NCBI GenBank assembly: GCA_964609695.1
Contig: CAZSSP010000049.1
Coordinates: 1 to 11,310 of the forward strand
Direction: 5' to 3'
DNA length: 11,310 nucleotides
DNA from: JAGNHS01 sp964609695
Lineage (GTDB): Bacteria > Bdellovibrionota > UBA2428
The translations under genes and the position numbers were made by a program. The notes under the pieces are model-generated. The model was not told the origin of the DNA. It ran no database searches and worked only from the letters and a program-made list of their open reading frames with translations. Positions 1 to 4,042 of the stretch are shown here, piece by piece (the first letter of the stretch is position 1; each line of letters begins with the position of its first letter).

Positions 1-1216
1 TCGGCGTTTTAATCGTTAAATATGTAAGTGCTAGCAAAACGTAAAAGGGTAGGGCGAATTTTAGAGCTGTGACGGATGTTAGCCCGTACTTGTTTCCGGC
101 AAAAACACAGATCTTTGCAACAAGCCACTCCGTAGACATTGCAATTAATAATTCTATGGACATAAAGTTGGGAAATATTTTTGCGGGAATTAATTTTCTG
201 CGTAGTGTTTGGCTTGATAATGTATTTATTCCCATGAAAAATCCAAAAAGTAATGCGGTTATTATTGCATGTATCAAATTTGGATTAATGATATAGAACA
301 TTGTGCTGGCGCCTAGTGCTAATATGCTAATGCAAGATACGTATTTCTCTGGAAACAGATCTTTTTTGTCTATTGTTCTCAAAAACTTAATTCCTAGAGA
401 TGCAGTCAATCCGACAGAAGAATAAAAGAAACATGAATACTCAATGCCAAGTTTTAGATCTGTAGCTATGATATCAAATAAGAAAATATTAAAAACGCCG
501 ACTGGAATATAAAATAAGATAGATCGTGCAATTAAAAGTTTTAAGTGTTCTGAGTATTTTTTCCTATTTAAAAATTCAAATGAGTATAATTTTGATAGAT
601 TTAGATCTGCAATAATCGTCTTATTTCCGAAATTAATCCTTGTGCATAAAAATAATGTAAAAATGTAGGATAATAAATCAATGATAAGAGAAACTTCAAA
701 TTTGAATGTCCAAAGTAGACCAAAGCTGATAATTGGACCGACGAATTGAGAGCCTAATATTGAATATAATAATTGGCTTTGTTTTTTTCTGTGTTTTTGA
801 TCGTTGTCAGAAAGTTCTTTTGATATGTTTTCTATTGCGGTAATAAAAATTTTATCTAAAATAGGTACAAAAATATAAAGTCCGAAGACCATGTTTAGTG
901 ATGTTGTACTTATGCTTTTACCCGAGCTTAACAAAATAAGAATAGTTGCAACAATCGGTATTGATATTGTTTGTGACAATATTAAAATGTGTTTAAATGT
1001 ATTTTTTTTTAGAACAAAAGGAATAAGAAAGCCCGATAACGCTTGCCCTAGAGATACTATGGCCATGACATAGCCGGCTGTAAGAGCACTTCCTGTTTTT
1101 TGATAAATAGCACTTATTATCGCAAAAAAGCTTAACCAGTTACCAATAGTTGTAATTAATTGAATTATACTTAATTTTAAATTGTCATCTTGTATTTTAT
1201 TTATAATTTTAGTCAT
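1..1216 (-). CDS. MFS exporter, 3' end beyond the left edge
   Basis: The reverse strand reads open from an ATG at 1216 to the left edge, about 405 codons without a stop, so the C-terminus is missing. The protein has repeated hydrophobic stretches typical of a polytopic inner-membrane transporter. Its first segment (GNWLSFFAIISAIYQKTGS then SALTAGYVMAIVSLGQALSG) matches the start of Major Facilitator Superfamily drug-efflux proteins of the MefA-like kind, where a 'tGSalalG' stretch precedes motif A. Motif A itself looks degenerate (SGFLIPFVLKKN rather than GxLaDRxGRR). A central charged loop (KELSDNDQKHRKKQSQ) separates the two halves. Export of a small molecule is inferred and the substrate is unknown. 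It lies 12 bases downstream of the regulator at 1229-2050, behind a weak GAGAATGAG ribosome binding site, and is probably co-transcribed with it. The region is very AT-rich compared with the T4SS genes. Plus-strand ORFs here are shadows. Confidence 0.8.
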   Translation of the reverse strand, partial: MTKIINKIQDDNLKLSIIQLITTIGNWLSFFAIISAIYQKTGSALTAGYVMAIVSLGQALSGFLIPFVLKKNTFKHILILSQTISIPIVATILILLSSGKSISTTSLNMVFGLYIFVPILDKIFITAIENISKELSDNDQKHRKKQSQLLYSILGSQFVGPIISFGLLWTFKFEVSLIIDLLSYIFTLFLCTRINFGNKTIIADLNLSKLYSFEFLNRKKYSEHLKLLIARSILFYIPVGVFNIFLFDIIATDLKLGIEYSCFFYSSVGLTASLGIKFLRTIDKKDLFPEKYVSCISILALGASTMFYIINPNLIHAIITALLFGFFMGINTLSSQTLRRKLIPAKIFPNFMSIELLIAMSTEWLVAKICVFAGNKYGLTSVTALKFALPFYVLLALTYLTIKTP

Positions 1217-1228
1217 CTCATTCTCGAA

Positions 1229-2050
1229 TTAGAAATCATCCCAAGAAAGGCCCTTTGTGAATGATACAAATACTAAGGGAATTAAATCATCATGGTTTTC
1301 TTCGATTTCAGCTAAACCTGCGAGCCATTTATGCGTATTTTCCATGTGCTCAATTACTATAGGTAGGTGCTCTTTATGTATTGATTGTATTGAATAACAA
1401 ACTTTTTGTGTTTCAGTTTTTTCTGCTGAAGAGTAGTTGTGAATATGGTTGTAGATATAATCTAGTCCAGCTTGCGCAAGGGGGCGAGGTGAGATTTTTG
1501 GGATTGGGACTCTAATGCCATGGTATGGTCTTTCAATTGTGCCGTTAGATTTTAATTTTACTAGTTCTAATTCTTCGAGTTTTTTTAAAATGTGTTCCTT
1601 AGACTTAAAATATTTAATTGATAAGTTTTCCTTCAATAGCAAAAGGTTAAAAAAACGTAAAGCTTCAGGATTACTGTTTAAATATTTCAATTGGACATCG
1701 TTAAGCACCCTAACACTATCGACTTTATCCCAAATACTTGGTGATTTTTTGTCAATTGCAACTGTAAGATTTTTTTCTAAATAATTTAGTAATTTGTTCG
1801 ATTGTTTTGTTGCGTTTCCCGCAGTCGAAAAAAACGAAATGATTGCTGATTTGTATTCTTCTAGTGGGAGTTGTTCCAAAATTTTAAGAAATACTTTTAA
1901 ACTTGGGTGACGTTCTTGGGAGTAAATCTGTAAAAAATTCCTAAGTTTAATCTCAAGTTTTTTTTCTCCACCTAATATCTTGAATAGGCTTGAGGCTGAT
2001 TTAATCTTATTTTTTTTTTGGTAGTAAATAAGATAATCATTAAAATGCAT
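1229..2050 (-). CDS. Putative HTH regulator, TIGR02147/DUF4423-like
   Basis: This is a 273-residue soluble protein if translation starts at the ATG at 2050, which has AAAGAG about 6 bases upstream. A GTG two codons earlier (2056) would leave no space for a ribosome binding site. Residues ~1-70 look helical and Xre-like (a ...SASSLFKILGG... segment, then RHPSLKVFLKILEQLP). Residues ~130-165 read like a second winged-helix (ALRFFNLLLLKENLSI, then ILKKLEELELVKLKSNGT). The C-terminal ~90 residues are a helical domain. This order matches TIGR02147/DUF4423 proteins, which are abundant in Bdellovibrio and Fibrobacter, but the family motifs are weak here and the assignment is by architecture. It is divergent from the glycine-rich gene at 2169 and 12 bases ahead of the MFS gene. 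The repeats in its promoter suggest autoregulation and control of the transporter. That regulatory role is inferred. Confidence 0.65.
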   Translation of the reverse strand: MHFNDYLIYYQKKNKIKSASSLFKILGGEKKLEIKLRNFLQIYSQERHPSLKVFLKILEQLPLEEYKSAIISFFSTAGNATKQSNKLLNYLEKNLTVAIDKKSPSIWDKVDSVRVLNDVQLKYLNSNPEALRFFNLLLLKENLSIKYFKSKEHILKKLEELELVKLKSNGTIERPYHGIRVPIPKISPRPLAQAGLDYIYNHIHNYSSAEKTETQKVCYSIQSIHKEHLPIVIEHMENTHKWLAGLAEIEENHDDLIPLVFVSFTKGLSWDDF

Positions 2051-2063
2051 AGACACTCTTTTA

Positions 2064-2108
2064 GTACATTATGTGCAAATTGTACATAAAAGTGATTTTT
2101 ATGTGCAA
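2064..2108. promoter_or_regulatory. Repeated palindromic operator, ATGTGC/GTACAT half-sites
   Basis: Four related half-sites sit in 45 bases: GTACAT at 2064-2069, ATGTGC at 2071-2076, GTACAT at 2082-2087 and ATGTGC at 2101-2106. The middle two form ATGTGCAAATTGTACAT (2071-2087), a 17-base palindrome with one mismatched pair about its centre. ATGTGCAA recurs exactly 30 bases later (2101), about three helical turns. The cluster overlaps the likely regulator promoter and abuts the -35 of the divergent promoter, so the regulator at 1229-2050 is the natural candidate to bind it. Binding is inferred. Confidence 0.5.
2079..2108 (-). promoter_or_regulatory. Candidate promoter of the regulator-MFS operon
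   Basis: Read on the minus strand, TTGCAC (2108-2103) and TACAAT (2084-2079) are separated by 18 bases, a fair match to a sigma-70 type -35/-10 pair. Transcription would start near 2072, leaving a leader of about 20 bases before the ATG at 2050. Both boxes lie inside the ATGTGC/GTACAT repeats described separately. This is a pattern match only. Confidence 0.45.
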
Positions 2109-2115
2109 TTTAGGT

Positions 2116-2145
2116 TTGACTCTTTTTTGAAAGGGAGAGTAATTA
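2116..2145 (+). promoter_or_regulatory. Candidate promoter of the glycine-rich gene
   Basis: TTGACT (2116-2121) is a near-consensus -35. A weaker -10 candidate, TAATTA (2140-2145), follows after 18 bases. The start would fall near 2152, just before a perfect AGGAGGT ribosome binding site (2156-2162). The operator half-site ATGTGC ends 9 bases upstream of the -35. Only the -35 is strong. Confidence 0.4.
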
Positions 2146-2168
2146 AAGTGTAAATAGGAGGTCTAAAT

Positions 2169-2435
2169 ATGAAAAAATACTTAATAATTGTGTTCTTGGC
2201 AGTCTCTGGAGTTGTAGCCACTAAAAGTTCGAGTCCAGGATATGGTGGCAATGGCTCTAGGAATATAGAAGTTGCAGGTGGATTCGGTATCGGTTCTTCT
2301 CAAACACTTGCTGGCGGCGAAGCTAAGGGCGGCGTAAGATCTGGTTCAGTTGTAATTCTTGCCGGTGGAAGCACTATCAAAGGTGGCGGTGTTAAGGGCG
2401 GTGGAGTAGCTGGAACATCAATCGTTAAAGCCTAG
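2169..2435 (+). CDS. Small secreted glycine-rich protein, function unknown
   Basis: This is an 88-residue protein with a typical Sec signal peptide (MKKYLIIVFLAVSGVVA, likely cut near A17). The mature part is ~70 residues, about one third glycine, with many Ser, Ala, Val and Lys. It has no aromatic residue beyond one Tyr and one Phe, and no cysteine. It contains imperfect internal repeats: LAGG occurs twice, followed by KGGV and then KGGGVKGGGV. The start is certain: a perfect AGGAGGT sits 6 bases before the ATG, which suggests high expression. It is divergent from the regulator, shares its operator region, and is followed by a hairpin terminator, so it is probably its own transcript. I do not recognise the family. 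A surface or matrix protein, or a bacteriocin-like peptide exported near an efflux pump, are possibilities without direct support. Confidence 0.75.
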   Translation: MKKYLIIVFLAVSGVVATKSSSPGYGGNGSRNIEVAGGFGIGSSQTLAGGEAKGGVRSGSVVILAGGSTIKGGGVKGGGVAGTSIVKA

Positions 2436-2453
2436 TTTTAATATTGGATTTTT

Positions 2454-2493
2454 CGGTTAGAAAAAAAGGCTCTAACCGGGTTTCATTTAGTTT
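2454..2493 (+). terminator. Hairpin terminator after the glycine-rich gene
   Basis: CGGTTAGA (2454-2461) and TCTAACCG (2471-2478) form a perfect 8-base stem around a 9-base A-rich loop, 19 bases after the stop codon. The following tract (GGTTTCATTTAGTTT) is T-rich but interrupted, so termination may be partial. Confidence 0.6.
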
Positions 2494-2608
2494 ATTAAAT
2501 TTTTGCGGATTTTCAAAACTAAGTGGAACAATCGATCGATCAGAGCTGTGATAAAAACTCTCATATCTCTGATCTAAAGTCAACGAGTTTTAGATTTGGA
2601 GAAAGTGG
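2494..2608 (+). promoter_or_regulatory. Intergenic leader with dyads, probable operon promoter
   Basis: This gap precedes the long plus-strand T4SS run, so a promoter is expected. The best candidate is TTGCGG (2504-2509), 17 bases, then AACAAT (2527-2532), which is weak. The gap also holds a perfect 10-base palindrome, ATCGATCGAT (2531-2540), and an inverted repeat, GATCAGAG (2538-2545) with CTCTGATC (2567-2574), that could be an operator or leader hairpin. TTAGTTT (2487-2493) also pairs with AAACTAA (2516-2522). No coding sequence is visible. Confidence 0.3.
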
Positions 2609-3112
2609 ATGAGTAGTAAACCTGTTTTTAATTTAGTCTATTACAATAAAGAAGAGCGCATTGATTGCGGTGCAGTTTGGGATAACGGCAAAGAATCTGG
2701 AACCTTAAGCGCACTTGTTGATCTAGAAAAATTATCGACCGATCAAAATATCGTTAGAATTAAAATGTTTCCTAACAACTCAGATGATCGAGCTAAAGTT
2801 CTAATCGCTCATTTAAATGAATTGCTTGTTAAGTCAGAACAAATTCTAATGAATGATAGCTATTCTAAAAAACCATTTTATTTTTGCTTAGTTAAAGAAG
2901 CTGAAAAGTGGGTCAACGTTGGTGCTGTTTGGAATAATACTCAAAACGGCAATCTTGATTTTCAATTAAAGCTAGATGCCATTGAGGGAGCTCAAAAAAC
3001 GGTTCGTATCGTTTTAGCGCCCAATAAAAAGTTTGTTGAAATTATGCAGCATGATCATCAGGTAGTGCCGACAAATATTTCACAAAATCAAACACAGCAA
3101 CAACTTAGATAA
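2609..3112 (+). CDS. Tandem-domain protein at the head of the T4SS operon
   Basis: A 167-residue protein with no signal peptide or membrane segment, so probably cytoplasmic. It is two copies of a ~50-residue unit (about residues 6-57 and 89-140). Each has a short beta-like start, then GAVW (21-24 and 105-108), then VRI plus three residues plus PN (49-56 and 132-139), with almost the same spacing of 28 and 27 residues. A Gln/Asn-rich tail ends it. The unit resembles in outline the DUF736-type proteins of conjugative elements (a 'GaaW' core followed by a beta pair), but that is a weak analogy. The ATG at 2609 has GGAGA about 7 bases upstream. It stands 6 bases before the lipoprotein gene, so it is probably the first gene of the operon. 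Function is not known; an accessory nucleic-acid-binding or immunity role would be a guess. Confidence 0.75.
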   Translation: MSSKPVFNLVYYNKEERIDCGAVWDNGKESGTLSALVDLEKLSTDQNIVRIKMFPNNSDDRAKVLIAHLNELLVKSEQILMNDSYSKKPFYFCLVKEAEKWVNVGAVWNNTQNGNLDFQLKLDAIEGAQKTVRIVLAPNKKFVEIMQHDHQVVPTNISQNQTQQQLR

Positions 3113-3118
3113 AAGAAT

Positions 3119-3577
3119 ATGAAATCATTTTGTTTTCTTTCATTGCTGGTTGGGTGCAGTTCTATATCTTTTAATAAGAGAAATGTGGCTATTGGTCTTA
3201 TTTCAGGTGCTGTGGTGGGCGCAACGGTTGCTTTACTATCTAAGAATAAATCTACTTCAGGGCTTAAAGCCTTTAGCATAGGCTCTGGAGTTGGTGCCGG
3301 TATAGGGGCCACCTTCGTTACTACTGTGGCACGAGAACCAGTCACCCAAATTGATGCAACCTTTTTTAAGCAAATCGTTGGGAGTAAGGGATCAAGGACA
3401 AAGGCAGAGTTAAAAAGCTTTTCCGTGAATCCTTCAAATGTTCCAGATGCAATAAAAGGTTTTATTAGAGCGCCGAAAGTTAATGTCGGAAAAACAGATT
3501 GGATGGAAACAGATGGGGAGCTCCATGAGCCCCATCTTTTTTATTATTACGAAGAAGGAGGCTTACGTGCACCGTAA
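3119..3577 (+). CDS. Lipoprotein with glycine-zipper segments, VirB7 position
   Basis: A 152-residue protein opening with a very short lipoprotein signal (MKSFCFLSLLVGCSS). L10-V11-G12-C13 fits a lipobox, so Cys13 would be lipidated and the protein anchored in the envelope. Two small-residue-rich hydrophobic stretches follow, about residues 23-40 (GLISGAVVGATVALL) and 52-68 (GSGVGAGIGATF), with GxxxG spacing typical of glycine-zipper membrane segments. The remaining ~80 residues are hydrophilic. It precedes the pilin and is 6 bases after the tandem-domain gene. A small lipoprotein in this place is what VirB7 (or TraV) would be, but it is much longer than classical VirB7 and no homology is visible. 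Its last ~22 codons contain a strong terminator-like hairpin and the pilin ribosome binding site, and its stop lies 11 bases inside the pilin gene. Confidence 0.7.
   Translation: MKSFCFLSLLVGCSSISFNKRNVAIGLISGAVVGATVALLSKNKSTSGLKAFSIGSGVGAGIGATFVTTVAREPVTQIDATFFKQIVGSKGSRTKAELKSFSVNPSNVPDAIKGFIRAPKVNVGKTDWMETDGELHEPHLFYYYEEGGLRAP
3511..3542 (+). terminator. Intragenic terminator-like hairpin before virB2
   Basis: AGATGGGG (3511-3518) and CCCCATCT (3530-3537) are perfectly complementary. The loop can fold further as GCTC-CAT-GAGC (3520-3530), giving an 11-pair stem with a 2-base bulge and a 3-base loop. Six T follow directly (3537-3542). This is a textbook intrinsic terminator by shape, yet it lies inside the lipoprotein reading frame, 12 bases before the pilin ribosome binding site. 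Ribosomes translating the lipoprotein would disrupt it, so it may act as a translation-dependent attenuator or a partial terminator. Confidence 0.6.
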
Positions 3578-3857
3578 TTTAAAATTTAAAAAATCCCTTT
3601 TTTTTGTAGCAAGCAACTTTGTAGTTATTAATGCTTTTGCAGACGAAATAGTTTCTAAACTAAATCGTCTTCAGGGTACTTTAAGCGTCATTGCTTTTGC
3701 AGTTGGAGGAGTTGCAGCGGTAGGAACTCTAATTGGGGCAATGGTATCGGAGAGAATGGGGTGGGCACCATTTTTTAGGGTTTCTGCCGCTGTGGCGGTA
3801 CTTGCAATCCTAAATGCATTTTTGTTTATGCTAAAAAACACACTCGGCGGTTATTAG
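3567..3857 (+). CDS. virB2: VirB2/TrbC-like T4SS major pilin
   Basis: A 96-residue pilin precursor. I chose the GTG at 3567 because AAGGAGG (3555-3561) ends 5 bases before it and because the protein then begins with a proper signal peptide: basic residues 1-9, a hydrophobic core, and the A23-F24-A25/D26 cleavage site. The reading frame is open back to 3483, but that extension would bury the signal and overlap the lipoprotein gene. The mature ~71 residues have the VirB2 layout: a short polar start, a hydrophobic helix (LSVIAFAVGGVAAVGTLIGAMV), a small basic/polar turn (SERMGWAPFFR), a second hydrophobic helix, and a short tail. VirB2 subunits assemble the conjugative pilus. The gene overlaps the lipoprotein gene by 11 bases and precedes the 50-residue membrane peptide by 30 bases. 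The family call is by topology and position. Confidence 0.8.
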   Translation: MHRNLKFKKSLFFVASNFVVINAFADEIVSKLNRLQGTLSVIAFAVGGVAAVGTLIGAMVSERMGWAPFFRVSAAVAVLAILNAFLFMLKNTLGGY

Positions 3858-3887
3858 GCAGATTCTTTTGGGTGGGGAAAACCATTA

Positions 3888-4040
3888 ATGAATAACGATA
3901 TATCGGATATTTTACGTCTATTTGAAGTTTTTATCGTGGTCATAGGGCTGATGCTAAACATCAGCCCAATTGGCTACATTTTTCTTTCAACTTTAATCTT
4001 TGGAAGCAGAATTTTTCTTTTTGCCTTGGGGAAGTTCTAA
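3888..4040 (+). CDS. 50-residue two-helix membrane peptide between virB2 and virB3-B4
   Basis: A short open frame, ATG at 3888 to TAA at 4040, encodes a 50-residue peptide with two hydrophobic segments (FEVFIVVIGLMLNI, about residues 12-25, and IGYIFLSTLIFGSRIFLFAL, about 28-47). GGTGGGGA about 9 bases upstream is a plausible ribosome binding site, and the stop is 2 bases before the next ATG, the tight spacing of a translationally coupled gene. In a canonical vir operon the small two-helix protein here is VirB3. A VirB3-like region is already fused to VirB4 in the next gene, so this peptide may be an extra membrane subunit or a divergent partner. No sequence family is recognised. The gene is below usual length cut-offs, but spacing, frame and hydrophobicity all support it. 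Confidence 0.6.
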   Translation: MNNDISDILRLFEVFIVVIGLMLNISPIGYIFLSTLIFGSRIFLFALGKF

Positions 4041-4042
4041 TC

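Noticed and set aside
69..1073. Plus-strand open frames at 69-296 and 891-1073
   Set aside because: They lie opposite the continuous minus-strand MFS frame, lack ribosome binding sites and encode no recognisable protein.
1515..1784. Plus-strand open frame at 1515-1784
   Set aside because: It is antisense to the TIGR02147-like regulator gene and has no supporting start site or domain.
2321..2410. GGTGGCGG/GGGCGG-rich stretch as a DNA repeat or CRISPR-like array
   Set aside because: The repeats are short, irregular and explained by glycine codons of the secreted protein; there is no constant repeat-spacer spacing.
3483..3566. Longer pilin starting at the ATG at 3483
   Set aside because: It would overlap the lipoprotein gene by 95 bases, put 28 residues before the signal peptide and ignore the ideal AAGGAGG site that serves the GTG at 3567.
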